Shown piece after piece: positions 8,482 through 17,242 of a DNA stretch of 64,000 nt. Position 1 is the first letter of the stretch; every line of letters starts with the position of its first letter. Source of the DNA: Pseudomonas sp. Leaf48 (GTDB taxonomy: Bacteria > Pseudomonadota > Gammaproteobacteria > Pseudomonadales > Pseudomonadaceae); contig NZ_LMLH01000032.1 in NCBI RefSeq assembly GCF_001421885.1, positions 66,391 to 130,390 of the forward strand, given 5' to 3'. The position numbers and the translations under genes were made by a program. The notes under the pieces were generated by a model, which worked only from the letters and a program-made list of their open reading frames with translations, did not search any database and had not been told where the DNA came from.

Positions 8482-9831
8482 ATGCATACTATTGAAATTA
8501 AAGCGGTAAGTGTTGAAAACCTCTCAGAAAGGTTCGAGGTTGAACGTTTCAAGGTTTATACCTTGAATCAAATTGACCAGATTTTTCAGCTTGCTAAATT
8601 AGACAGCCGGACTTTTTGGGCGATGAAGGTGGTGGCAAACGTTCTGCCATTTCGAGTCAATGAGTATGTTATCAAAGAATTGATCGACTGGAACAATATC
8701 CCCAACGACCCGATATACCAGCTTACCTTCCCCCAGAAAGATATGCTTGATAACGACTCTTTTGATCTAATAGAATCTTTACTTTTAAGGAATTCCGACC
8801 GCTCATCCTGTGAGGGCGCGATAAAAGCGGTTAGAGCTAAACTCAATCCCCATCCAGCAGGTCAGTTGGAGCGTAATATTCCTTCACTGTCTGGCGTGAC
8901 AGTAACGGGTGTCCAGCACAAATATCGTGAGACTGTGCTATTTTTTCCAAGCGCTGGTCAGATTTGCCATAGCTACTGTACTTTTTGTTTCCGTTGGGCC
9001 CAATTCACGGGTGACCAATCGCTCAAGATTGCTGCTAAGGAAAACTCCCAGCTGTTGGATTACCTTCGGGCCAACCCTAAAGTGACTGATGTTTTAATTA
9101 CTGGCGGAGATCCGCTAGTTATGAAGACAAGTAACCTACGCGCTTACCTAGAACCTCTTTTGACGCCTGAATTCGAGCACATCCACACTATCCGAATTGG
9201 TACGAAGGCGCTTTCTTTCTGGCCTCAGCGGTTTGTGACTGACAGCGATGCAGGTGACCTTCTTGATCTATTTAGGAAGATCATCAACAGCGGTAAACAT
9301 TTAGCGTTAATGGCTCATTATAATCATTGGGCGGAACTTCAGCCTGCCATTGCTCGAGAGGCTATTCTTCGTGTTCGACAAACAGGCGCTCAAATACGTA
9401 GCCAGGGCCCGTTGCTAGCTCATATCAATGACTCTGCTGACGTCTGGGCGCGACTCTGGCAGACGCAGATTCAACTAGGCATTACTCCTTACTATATGTT
9501 TATCGAGCGTGATACCGGGGCCCGCCGGTATTTTGAAGTCCCTCTTGTATGTGCGTGGGAAATTTACAGGGACGCGGTCAAACAAGTTTCAGGTATTGCC
9601 AGAACTGCCAGAGGACCTTCGATGAGCGCAGATCCGGGGAAAGTTGAGGTCTGCGGTGTAGCTGAAATTAGAGGAGAAAAGGTGTTTGTTTTACGTTTTA
9701 TCCAAGCACGAAACCCGGATTGGGTGCAGAGGCCATTTTTCGCACGATTTGATCCCAATGCTACGTGGTTCGATCAACTAAAACCGGCTTTCGGGGAGAC
9801 TGCGTTCTTTTTCGAGAGGGAAGTTTCTTAA
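8482..9831 (+). CDS. Divergent KamA-family radical SAM protein (second copy)
   Basis: 449 residues, about 80 longer than the first aminomutase and only distantly similar to it. The cluster motif is CHSYCTFC (Cys162, Cys166, Cys169) inside ETVLFFPSAGQI...CFRWAQF, a signature of a large, poorly characterised KamA subfamily. VLITGGDPLVM follows. A lysine in SADPGKVE (Lys387) occupies the place of the PLP lysine. The C-terminal 60 residues have no counterpart in classical lysine aminomutases. The presence of both types in one cluster implies two radical steps or two substrates. It is the last gene of the AT-rich cluster and has no strong ribosome-binding site before the ATG. Confidence 0.82.
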   Translation: MHTIEIKAVSVENLSERFEVERFKVYTLNQIDQIFQLAKLDSRTFWAMKVVANVLPFRVNEYVIKELIDWNNIPNDPIYQLTFPQKDMLDNDSFDLIESLLLRNSDRSSCEGAIKAVRAKLNPHPAGQLERNIPSLSGVTVTGVQHKYRETVLFFPSAGQICHSYCTFCFRWAQFTGDQSLKIAAKENSQLLDYLRANPKVTDVLITGGDPLVMKTSNLRAYLEPLLTPEFEHIHTIRIGTKALSFWPQRFVTDSDAGDLLDLFRKIINSGKHLALMAHYNHWAELQPAIAREAILRVRQTGAQIRSQGPLLAHINDSADVWARLWQTQIQLGITPYYMFIERDTGARRYFEVPLVCAWEIYRDAVKQVSGIARTARGPSMSADPGKVEVCGVAEIRGEKVFVLRFIQARNPDWVQRPFFARFDPNATWFDQLKPAFGETAFFFEREVS

Positions 9832-9964
9832 CCCGTTTTTGCTGGCGTTGCCGCTGATGATCAAACTGCCGGGCTGGGGCAATGTACTCCCACTCAATAC
9901 TCTGTGCGCGGTTTTCATGGATCCGCGCTTCATATCCGCAGGACGCGAGATCAACTGGTCGCGG

Positions 9965-10028
9965 TAGGAATGGCAGCCACCTGCCCCCCCGTACAGATCC
10001 ATACGTGCGGAATTACCGCATACGGCTC
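9965..10028 (-). mobile_element. Group II intron 3-prime remnant (domains V and VI)
   Basis: Read on the minus strand, 10028-9996 has the form of domain V: GAGCCGTATGCGG, loop TAAT, CCGCACGTATGGATC, a 33-nt hairpin. A GC-rich hairpin follows at 9990-9965 and ends CCATTCCTACC, as in domain VI and an intron 3-prime end. No reverse-transcriptase reading frame survives on the upstream side (10029-10250). The element is a dead fragment that marks the right edge of the AT-rich cluster. Confidence 0.6.
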
Positions 10029-10260
10029 CTGCTTTGGGTTTTGAGTAAGCGTTCAATACATCCCACCGACTTCAATGCGAGCAGCCTGTTCAACTATTCG
10101 CGCGTTATTTCACACCATCGATCAGGAGTGGATGATGTGCTTTCTGCAACACAGAATCGCGGATTGACGGGCGTTAGCGTTAATAGTCCCATAGCTGTGT
10201 ACGGGGTTTTTTGAAAACGGAAAGCGAACTCCTGCGAAGCAGAGCACACTACAATGTGCG

Positions 10261-10458
10261 CCTATTTCACCGCTATCAGCCAATATCTACCTGCGCTTAC
10301 GGCTGGAAAAGGCCCGATAGTTGCTGCGCCAGACACACATGAGTGTGCTGGAAGTGAGCATTGCCTGCGGGTTTGAATCGCCGTCCGATTTCGCCCGTAG
10401 CTATCGGGCGAAGTTTGAGCGGTGCCCGCGAGAAGATCGGCGTACCGCGAAAGCATAA
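10261..10458 (+). pseudogene. AraC-family regulator, C-terminal DNA-binding fragment with internal stop
   Basis: The frame starting at 10261 reads YLRLRLEKAR, stop, LLRQTHMSVLEVSIACGF and FARSYRAKF, ending at TAA 10456-10458. This is the second helix-turn-helix of ArgR/GbdR-type AraC regulators. The stop TAG stands where relatives have Gln (CAG), and everything before about residue 260 of a normal protein is missing. It is a decayed chromosomal gene beside the intron remnant. Confidence 0.75.
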
Positions 10459-10471
10459 ACACCCGCAAAAC

Positions 10472-10563
10472 CTGTGGGAGCCGGCTTGCTGGCGATGGCG
10501 GTGTATCAGTCGGTATCTTGATTGACTGATACACCGCCATCGCCAGCAAGCCGGCTCCCACAG
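10472..10563. repeat. REPIN: two inverted REP sequences
   Basis: Two perfect 40-bp arms, 10472-10511 and 10524-10563, are reverse complements of each other around a 12-bp centre. Each begins CTGTGGGAGCCGGCTTGC, the Pseudomonas REP signature. It can form a long hairpin. The transposase (RAYT) that mobilises such elements is not in the window. Confidence 0.92.
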
Positions 10564-10607
10564 ATTTGGGTGGTGCCACCCATTAGCATGCGCCCGCAAT
10601 CCTGTAT

Positions 10608-10694
10608 AGCTGCCGCAGGCTGCGATCTTTGATCTTCAGTGACGCTCAAAGCGCCAAAAGACAAGATCAAAAAAATCCCAGCCTGCGACAGCGC
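10608..10694. repeat. Imperfect inverted repeat of intergenic Pseudomonas type
   Basis: GCTGCCGCAGGCTGCGATC at about 10609 pairs imperfectly with the complement of the stretch ending CAGCCTGCGACAGC at about 10690. Part of the same motif (AAGGCTGCGATCTTTTG) recurs at 13243, before the 2-oxoadipate dioxygenase gene. It is a dispersed intergenic repeat and not a coding sequence. Confidence 0.6.
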
Positions 10695-10751
10695 CTACAT
10701 CGGTCTATACATGAATGTGGAGTTGGGGAAAAAACAATAAAAAGGAAGACC

Positions 10752-12206
10752 ATGCAGATCTTTCAAGTGTTGATCATCGGCAGCGGATTTGGCGGCCAGT
10801 GCGCAGCGATCAATTTACTCAAGGCAGGCATCACCGATATTCGCCTGCTGGAGCGGCGGGACTTCTTCGGTGGCACCTGGTGCCAGAACACCTATCCCGG
10901 CGCGGCGGTCGACGTACCCTCGCCCCTGTATTCGCTGTCGTTCGCGCCCTACCGCTGGACACAGATGTTCGCCGGCCAAGCCGAACTGCACCGCTACACC
11001 CACCATGTGGCCAAGCAGTTCGGCCTGCAGGACAAGGTCGAACTGGGCGCCGATGTGCTGGGCGTCGAATGGGACGAGCAACAGCGCCACTGGACCGTGC
11101 ACACCGCCGGCAAAGGCACGTTCTGCGCGCAATTTCTGATCAATGCCAGCGGGCCGCTGAGCCAACCGGTGATACCGCATTTCGACGGCCAGGAGCGATT
11201 TCAGGGCAAGACGTTTCATACCAACAACTGGGATCATTCCTACGACTATCGGCAAAAACGCGTGGCCATCGTCGGCAGTGGCGCCAGCGCGGCACAGGTG
11301 ATCCCGACGATTGCCCCGGACGTCGAGCACTTGCACGTCTTCCAGCGCACGCCGCACTGGGTATTACCCCGTGCTGACCGCACCTTCGGGCGCTTCCAGC
11401 GTTGGCTGCTCGGCCTCAAACCCGCCTACAAGCTGCTGCGCTGGATGATCTACTGGCAGTTCGAAACCCGGGTGATCGCCTTCAAATACTCGAAACCGGC
11501 CGTGCGCATGGTTCAGCAGCATGCCCTGCGCTTTATCAAGCGCCAGGTGCCGGACGCCCAATTGCGGCGCAAACTGACACCGGACTACAGCATCGGCTGC
11601 AAGCGGGTGATTGTTTCAAGCACTTTGTACCCGGCGCTGGGCCGCAGCAATGTGACGCTGCACAGCCGCGAGCAAGGCATCGCCGCCCTCGACGAAACCG
11701 GCATCATCACTCGGGACGGCGAGCATATCGATGTCGATCTGATCGTCTGGTCCACTGGCTACGACGCCACCGACGGGGTGATTTCCTACCCGGTAACGGG
11801 AAAAAACCGCACCCGCCTCAAGGATGTCTGGGCGCAGTACCCGCGTGCCTACCTCGGCACCGCCCTGCCGGACTTTCCCAACCTGTTTATCGTGAGCGGC
11901 CCGAACACCGGGATTGGCCATACATCGGCGCTGTTCATCATCGAATCCCAGATGAACTACATCCTTGATTGCATTCGCACGTTGCAAACCCGGGGTTTGC
12001 GCTCCATCGAAGTTCGCCCCGAGGCGGAACGTACCTACACTGAAATGATTCACCGGGAAATGGAGCGCACTGTATGGAAATCCGGTGGATGCCACAGTTG
12101 GTATCAAAGCAGGAGCGGTCATGTGATCGCCATGTTTCCGGGGTTCAGTTTCAGCTACCACCGCTTGACCCGAGCCCTGAAACCCGCCGATCACATTTTG
12201 TCCTGA
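10752..12206 (+). CDS. Baeyer-Villiger-type flavin monooxygenase
   Basis: 484 residues from ATG 10752, preceded by AAAAAGGAAG. The N-terminal FAD loop is IIGSGFGG, followed by FFGGTWCQNTYPGAAVDVPS. The class B monooxygenase fingerprint FxGxxxHxxxW is present as FQGKTFHTNNW, and the NADPH loop as VGSGASAAQV. The family inserts oxygen into ketones or oxidises soft heteroatoms using FAD and NADPH in the cytoplasm. The next gene encodes a membrane-anchored alpha/beta hydrolase with about 20 nt between them. The pair suggests ketone oxidation to an ester followed by hydrolysis. The native substrate is not evident. Confidence 0.9.
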   Translation: MQIFQVLIIGSGFGGQCAAINLLKAGITDIRLLERRDFFGGTWCQNTYPGAAVDVPSPLYSLSFAPYRWTQMFAGQAELHRYTHHVAKQFGLQDKVELGADVLGVEWDEQQRHWTVHTAGKGTFCAQFLINASGPLSQPVIPHFDGQERFQGKTFHTNNWDHSYDYRQKRVAIVGSGASAAQVIPTIAPDVEHLHVFQRTPHWVLPRADRTFGRFQRWLLGLKPAYKLLRWMIYWQFETRVIAFKYSKPAVRMVQQHALRFIKRQVPDAQLRRKLTPDYSIGCKRVIVSSTLYPALGRSNVTLHSREQGIAALDETGIITRDGEHIDVDLIVWSTGYDATDGVISYPVTGKNRTRLKDVWAQYPRAYLGTALPDFPNLFIVSGPNTGIGHTSALFIIESQMNYILDCIRTLQTRGLRSIEVRPEAERTYTEMIHREMERTVWKSGGCHSWYQSRSGHVIAMFPGFSFSYHRLTRALKPADHILS

Positions 12207-12228
12207 GCACTGAAAAGGGAGACGCGTG

Positions 12229-13185
12229 ATGCTTTTACTGGTCGTCGTTATCGCAGTTTTCGCGGCCTGGAGCTGGCTGACTTACCCGGCCATAGGCTAC
12301 TGGCTTTATGACTTGAACATGGCGGCCGAGGCCAAGCTGTATCGGCTGCATAAAATCGTCGTGCCCATTGCCGAGATGACCGTTTCGACCTGGCAAGGGG
12401 GGCCCTATGAAGCTACCAGCAATGTCCTGATGCTCCACGGCTTCAGCGCCGACAAGAACATCTGGCTGCGCTTCGCCCGACACTTTGTCGGCAGCCACCG
12501 GGTGATCATCCCGGATATCGCCGGCCACGGCGAAACCGGTTTCAAGGCCGGCGGCGGCTACGACATTGCGCTGCAGGCCAAGCGCATGATCCAGTTGCTT
12601 GATGTGTGCGGGGTCGAGAAAGTCCATGTGATCGGCAATTCGATGGGCGGCTACCTGGCTGCCTGGCTGGCGGCGACGTACCCGGAGCGGATCGTTTCGC
12701 TCGCCCTGATCGACCCGGCCGGCGTGACCTCCCCGGAGCCGAGTGACCTCGAGCGGCATTTGGCCAAGGGCCACAACCCGTTTCTGATTCACTCACGCGA
12801 AGAGTTCCGCAGCTTCTACGCCATGACCATGGCCACGCCGCCATGGGTGCCCAAGGTGGTGCTCGACGCCATCGCCCAGCGCTACGAACAATCGCGCGAT
12901 GAACTGGAGGAAATCTTCCGCGATTTTCGCGCCAGCCCGTCGATGGAACCCATGCTGCCCGACATTACCGCGCCGGCGCTGCTGCTGTGGGGACGCAAGG
13001 ACCGGCTGATCGACGTCAGCAGCGTGGCGATCTGGAGCAAGGGTATCGCCGACCTGCGCGTACACATATGGGATGCCGTCGGCCACATGCCCATGGTCGA
13101 AGCGCCTTCCGGGACGGCGCATCTTTATCGCGAGTTTTTGGCATCGCTGCGTTCGGAGAGCCCGCAGGATCAACGACTGCACTGA
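12229..13185 (+). CDS. Alpha/beta hydrolase, membrane-anchored esterase/lipase type
   Basis: 318 residues from ATG 12229 after GGGAGACGCG; a GTG directly before it is an alternative start. An N-terminal hydrophobic helix (LLLVVVIAVFAAWSWLT) suggests an inner-membrane anchor. The catalytic triad is Ser138 in GNSMGG, Asp in GRKDRLID and His in GHMPMVE; the oxyanion region is MLHGFSADKNIW. It lies just downstream of the monooxygenase and very likely in the same transcript, so it may open the ester that enzyme makes. The fold also fits a plain lipase or carboxylesterase. Confidence 0.87.
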   Translation: MLLLVVVIAVFAAWSWLTYPAIGYWLYDLNMAAEAKLYRLHKIVVPIAEMTVSTWQGGPYEATSNVLMLHGFSADKNIWLRFARHFVGSHRVIIPDIAGHGETGFKAGGGYDIALQAKRMIQLLDVCGVEKVHVIGNSMGGYLAAWLAATYPERIVSLALIDPAGVTSPEPSDLERHLAKGHNPFLIHSREEFRSFYAMTMATPPWVPKVVLDAIAQRYEQSRDELEEIFRDFRASPSMEPMLPDITAPALLLWGRKDRLIDVSSVAIWSKGIADLRVHIWDAVGHMPMVEAPSGTAHLYREFLASLRSESPQDQRLH

Positions 13186-13295
13186 GCATTCAGTCGTTTG
13201 CAGAATGAAGTTCGTCAGAAACTTCGTTTGTCGGCTTCGCTGAAGGCTGCGATCTTTTGCGCATACTTTACGTCACCGTGCCAGGAATCCTGTTC

Positions 13296-14672
13296 ATGAA
13301 CCAGCCAAGCTTCGTCAGCCCTGACCTGATCCGTCAACGCTTCTCCAAAGCGATGTCCGACATGTACCGCGAAGAAGTGCCGTTATACGGCGCGTTGATG
13401 GAACTGGTGGAGCAAACCAACCGCGGGGTGCTCGATAGCGCCCCGGACATCGCGCGACAACTGCACAACACCGGTGAAATCGAACGCCTGGACCTGGAAC
13501 GGCACGGGGCGATTCGCGTCGGTACCGCCGCCGAACTGGCCACCCTCGCCCGCCTGTTCGCGGTGATGGGCATGTTGCCGGTGGGCTATTACGACCTGAC
13601 CCCGGCCGGGGTGCCGGTGCATTCCACGGCATTTCGCGCCGTGCATGAGGCGTCGTTGCAGGTCAGTCCGTTTCGCGTATTCACCTCGCTGCTGCGCCTG
13701 GAACTCATTGAAGACCCGCAGCTGCGGGCGTTCGCCCAGTCTGTACTCGACCAACGCTCGATCTTTACCCCGGCGGCACTCGCCCTCATCGAGCGGGCCG
13801 AAAACCAGGGAGGCCTGACCGAACAGGAGGCCGCAGACTTCGTCAAAGAGGCACTGGAAACCTTCCGCTGGCATCACAGCGCCACCGTCACCGGCGAACA
13901 GTATCAACAACTCAGTGCCCAGCATCGCTTGGTTGCCGACGTGGTGGCGTTCAAGGGCCCGCACATCAACCACCTCACGCCGCGCACCCTGGACATCGAC
14001 ATCGTCCAGACGCAGATGCCGGCCCACGGCATCACCCCCAAAGCAGTGATCGAAGGCCCACCTCGCCGGCAGTGCCCGATCCTGCTGCGCCAGACCAGTT
14101 TCAAAGCCCTGGACGAGCCCATCGCCTTCAACGATCAAGCCGATGCTCGCGGCAGCCACAGCGCCCGCTTCGGAGAAATAGAACAACGCGGCGCCGCCCT
14201 CACCCCCAAGGGCCGAGCGCTTTACGACCGCTTGCTCAATGCCGCCCGGGACGAACTCAAGGACTTCCCCAACGAAGCCAACGCCGCGCGCTACAACGCA
14301 CTGATGGCGCAACATTTCAGTGAATTCCCCGACAGCTACGAAGGCATGCGCCAACAGGATCTGGCGTATTTCCGCTACTTCGTGACCGATAAAGCCCTGG
14401 CCGCAAGCAACCTCAAAACCTTGACCCTGGAGGCTTTGCTGGAGAACGGTTATCTGCGGATAGAACCCCTGGTGTACGAAGACTTCCTGCCGGTCAGTGC
14501 GGCGGGGATATTTCAGTCGAATCTGGGAGACTCGGCTCAAACCCATTATGGCGTGCACTCCAACCAGCAAGTGTTTGAAGCGGCCCTGGGGCGTTCGACC
14601 ATTGATGAACTGGGGTTGTATGCCGAAAGTCAGCGGCGATCGATCGAACAATGTTTCGCGTCGCTGAATTGA
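13296..14672 (+). CDS. hglS: 2-oxoadipate dioxygenase/decarboxylase (HglS/YdcJ, DUF1338)
   Basis: 458 residues from ATG 13296. The family converts 2-oxoadipate to D-2-hydroxyglutarate with O2 and Fe(II), the late step of D-lysine catabolism in Pseudomonas. The metal ligands fit the family: His70 (RHGAIRVG), His223 (GPHINH) and Glu294 (RFGEIEQRG). Length and the opening FVSPDLIRQRFSKAMSDMYREE also fit. It is a single-gene unit with a hairpin after its stop. It has no functional link to its neighbours, although lysine metabolism is again involved. Confidence 0.88.
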   Translation: MNQPSFVSPDLIRQRFSKAMSDMYREEVPLYGALMELVEQTNRGVLDSAPDIARQLHNTGEIERLDLERHGAIRVGTAAELATLARLFAVMGMLPVGYYDLTPAGVPVHSTAFRAVHEASLQVSPFRVFTSLLRLELIEDPQLRAFAQSVLDQRSIFTPAALALIERAENQGGLTEQEAADFVKEALETFRWHHSATVTGEQYQQLSAQHRLVADVVAFKGPHINHLTPRTLDIDIVQTQMPAHGITPKAVIEGPPRRQCPILLRQTSFKALDEPIAFNDQADARGSHSARFGEIEQRGAALTPKGRALYDRLLNAARDELKDFPNEANAARYNALMAQHFSEFPDSYEGMRQQDLAYFRYFVTDKALAASNLKTLTLEALLENGYLRIEPLVYEDFLPVSAAGIFQSNLGDSAQTHYGVHSNQQVFEAALGRSTIDELGLYAESQRRSIEQCFASLN

Positions 14673-14730
14673 TAGCGTTTGTAACTGCCATGGAGATCGC
14701 TGTCCCAAGGCAGTGCAAAAACACGAAATG

Positions 14731-14761
14731 AAAAAAGGGCGATTTCAAAGTCGTCCCTTTA
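14731..14761 (+). terminator. Probable intrinsic terminator of hglS
   Basis: AAAAAGGGCGATTTC and AAAGTCGTCCCTTTA form a short hairpin with one bulge, with A/T runs on both sides, 60 nt after the hglS stop. Confidence 0.55.
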
Positions 14762-14997
14762 TATGCCTGAACTTTCGATAATGTTTTTGAAGAAAAGGGT
14801 TCGCCCAGTGTATTGGCCTCGGCAATCCATGCACTGGTAAAGAGCCGTGACACCGGGCGAACGAAAGTATCTTAGTAGAAGTCTCTAATCATGTCCGTGA
14901 AAATAAACATGAAATTTTCGACATACTCCGTAATAAAATGTTGATAGACATATTACATGGAGATAACTACTGCTAACTCACTGGATAGAACATCGAG

Positions 14998-15039
14998 GTT
15001 GATAGTTCCTGTACAAAAAACTGTACAAGAACTATCAAC
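14998..15039. terminator. Long palindrome downstream of the periplasmic protein gene
   Basis: GTTGATAGTTC at 14998 and GAACTATCAAC ending at 15039 are perfect 11-bp arms. Inside them GTACA and TGTAC form a second stem around AAAAAA. It begins 22 nt past the stop of the minus-strand gene at 15061, so it could act as its terminator, although the U-tract is weak. A protein-binding palindrome is an alternative. Apart from this and the hglS hairpin, 14673-15060 shows nothing. Confidence 0.5.
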
Positions 15040-15060
15040 CTATAAGCTAAGTCGCAAGGC

Positions 15061-15639
15061 TTAGTGCGAGGTGGTCACTTTCAGAATGTCGGTGTAGGTC
15101 ACCAGGACGGTTTGCCCGACTTTCAAATCTTTCAGTTTCGCCTGAACCTCTGGCTTTTTGACATCAACGGTCTTGGTCTCGCCAGCCGGGTTTTCAAAAG
15201 TCACCTGGTTTTTCTTCACGTCAATCGCGGTGATTTTCAGCTGTACTTGCACCTGGCGGTAAGCTTCGCCGCCTGGACTGTCGCTGCCTGGTGCGGCGCG
15301 AACTTCTCCGGTTTTTTCAACGGTACCCGGCAGGCCTTTGTCGACATCGGTGTCAAAGTCGGCTACGACGGCGCTGGCGACCTCGATGTCGACTTTGTCG
15401 CCGGCTTTCAGTTTGTCGAGGTTTTTCGCCTTGTCGGTCAACTGCACGGGGAACTCATTACCGTCCGGTCCCTTAAGCACCACATGATGCTTGGCGGCAT
15501 CAACCGAAACGACTGTGGTAGTGACCTTTTCAGCTACCACTACGGAAGACAGCGGAATATTTTCAGCAACCGCAGCGAAGCTGGTGGCAGACAGCAAGGT
15601 AGCGAGAGCGATGGCTTTGGTCAGTGCGTGACGTTTCAT
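15061..15639 (-). CDS. Exported protein of unknown function with repeated beta-strand units
   Basis: 192 residues from the ATG at 15639. A classical signal peptide (MKRHALTKAIALATLLSATS) is cleaved near AVAEN. The mature part alternates short beta-rich units: VVLKGPDGNEFPVQLTDKAK, KLKAGDKVDIEVASA, TFENPAGETKTVDVK and DLKVGQTVLVTYTD. Two of these resemble OB-fold-like exported proteins that bind small ligands. I do not recognise a named family. It stands alone, with a strong palindrome behind it. Confidence 0.82.
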   Translation of the reverse strand: MKRHALTKAIALATLLSATSFAAVAENIPLSSVVVAEKVTTTVVSVDAAKHHVVLKGPDGNEFPVQLTDKAKNLDKLKAGDKVDIEVASAVVADFDTDVDKGLPGTVEKTGEVRAAPGSDSPGGEAYRQVQVQLKITAIDVKKNQVTFENPAGETKTVDVKKPEVQAKLKDLKVGQTVLVTYTDILKVTTSH

Positions 15640-15861
15640 AAGGTGAACTTTCCCTGTGGTAAATGGCAACAAACCGCGCTGTACCTAGGTTCAACGCGGC
15701 GTGTGGGATGAGCATAGACGGTGTTTCGGGAGTTTTCGCTGTTTCTTGCGCGAGGGAGTCGCCACAGGGGTGTTTTCAGCGTTTTCCTTGCTTCAGGTCA
15801 GGTTAGTGGATCGCAGCGTACCGTTACCGTGTGGGATTTCACCAAGGCCCGAGGTATCTCC

Positions 15862-16104
15862 TCAGGCTTGAGGGTCATTCACTTGCTCGGTGACATTGAT
15901 GGCGGGCGAATCTTTGTGGGACTGCTCGGCCTTGTCCTTAAGGGCCTGCCACTGTTCGAGGTCGATGGCGCCCTGCCCCAGCAAATCATCGGCCAGCCGT
16001 TGCAGTTCGCTGAAGTGCGCATCGGGGGATTGTTGCCAGTAGGCCCTGTCGTCGAACAGGCGCTGCCACAAGGCGAGGTCGGGTGGCTTGAGGTCGTCGC
16101 TCAT
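15862..16104 (-). CDS. Small acidic hypothetical protein
   Basis: 80 residues from ATG 16104, preceded by GGGAG at good distance. It is rich in Gln, Asp and Leu with two amphipathic helices (DLALWQRLFDDRAYWQQ and FSELQRLADDLL). It has no signal peptide or metal motif. It is transcribed with, and 64 nt downstream of, the AttH-like lipoprotein gene. Function unknown. Confidence 0.65.
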   Translation of the reverse strand: MSDDLKPPDLALWQRLFDDRAYWQQSPDAHFSELQRLADDLLGQGAIDLEQWQALKDKAEQSHKDSPAINVTEQVNDPQA

Positions 16105-16168
16105 GAAATGGGCTCCCGTGGGGTTCAATAGGGTAGAGGTTGTGCGCAATGGGGAGTTCCGGGGAAAA

Positions 16169-17242
16169 TCAGTACCCCGTCATTTCCAGGTACCCCTGCC
16201 CTGCATGACTGCCACTGAGCCGCACCGGCCCCTCCCAATACGCAATGCGCAAATCCATCCAGGCATTCGGATTGAGCGCGGTAAGGGTGATATCGACGTG
16301 TTTTTCGGGAATGCTAATCGACCAGCGAATGGGCATCTTGCGTCCGGCCACCGTGGCGGTTTCTTGCGGCGTGAGATGGATGTCGCGGGAGCTCAATAGC
16401 TGTGTCTGGCCCTGGGCGTCGATCCAGGTGCCGGTGATGTATGGCTCACCGTCCTTTTGCCGCATGCGATAGAGCATCAGCTGTTCGCCGCCGGCCAGGT
16501 GCAGGGAAAACCAGTCCCAGCCAGTCTGGTTGGCCGTCAGCGGTTGGCTGCTCCATTCGCGGTCGAGCCAGGCCGGGCCGTTGACCTGGAAGGTTTTGCC
16601 ATCGATCTCCAGGGTGCCGCTGGCCTGGAAGAACGGCTGGCTGTAATAGTACGAGGCCTGGCCCTGTTCGGATTTCTGGCTGAATCCCTTGACCCCCTGC
16701 AGCACCAGAGGGAGCGTCGAGGTCAGCCGCAGTTCGTAGCTGAACCCCTTGTCACGGGCGCTGAGTCGCACATCGGCCAAGGGATTGTCGGCAGACGCCT
16801 GACTGCTCAAACTCCAGTCGTCGATCCACGCGTTGAACGGATTCAGGCTGACCCCGGCCTGGCCCACACCACCACGGGCGTAGCGTTGCGCGGCGTGATG
16901 CACCGTAGCCGAGGTCACCGCCGCGTGGCCGAGCCATATGGTCTGATTACTCCAGCCGCAGGTTTGTGGAACGGCGCTCAGGGCGCTGCGAAACAGCGTC
17001 CATTGCGCACCGAACTCACGGCCCTGATCGTCCTTCAGGTTGGCGGTGACGTACCACCACTCGATGCGAAAACCTTCATGCGCGCCATGGTCCGCCGGAA
17101 AGCTGAACACTCGACCGGGCACTACCGGATTGAATGTGGCGGCCTGGTCGCCCAGCCCGGCGAAGCCTTTTTCCGGCGGCTGCACTTGATCGCAACCGCT
17201 AGCCAGCATTGCCAACAGCAGCAGGCCAATTCTAATCCTCAT
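16169..17242 (-). CDS. AttH/CrtC-like lipocalin-fold lipoprotein
   Basis: 357 residues from ATG 17242; its start overlaps the permease stop by 11 nt. A lipobox (LLAMLASGC) makes Cys the first mature residue. The sequence EWWYVTANL...QWTLFRSAL, the internal YYYSQPFF and DREWSSQ...WDWFSLHL are the signature of AttH / carotenoid-1,2-hydratase-like secreted proteins with a double lipocalin fold. These are often encoded after an ABC transporter of FtsX type, as here. The role is probably handling of a hydrophobic ligand at the outer membrane; the ligand is unknown. Confidence 0.85.
   Translation of the reverse strand: MRIRIGLLLLAMLASGCDQVQPPEKGFAGLGDQAATFNPVVPGRVFSFPADHGAHEGFRIEWWYVTANLKDDQGREFGAQWTLFRSALSAVPQTCGWSNQTIWLGHAAVTSATVHHAAQRYARGGVGQAGVSLNPFNAWIDDWSLSSQASADNPLADVRLSARDKGFSYELRLTSTLPLVLQGVKGFSQKSEQGQASYYYSQPFFQASGTLEIDGKTFQVNGPAWLDREWSSQPLTANQTGWDWFSLHLAGGEQLMLYRMRQKDGEPYITGTWIDAQGQTQLLSSRDIHLTPQETATVAGRKMPIRWSISIPEKHVDITLTALNPNAWMDLRIAYWEGPVRLSGSHAGQGYLEMTGY

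Noticed and set aside
10815..12194. Long minus-strand frames opposite the flavin monooxygenase
   Set aside because: Shadows of a GC-rich gene; no motifs of their own.
13383..14708. Long minus-strand frame of 441 codons opposite the 2-oxoadipate dioxygenase gene
   Set aside because: Mirror frame caused by high GC content; the plus strand has a full family match with metal ligands in place.
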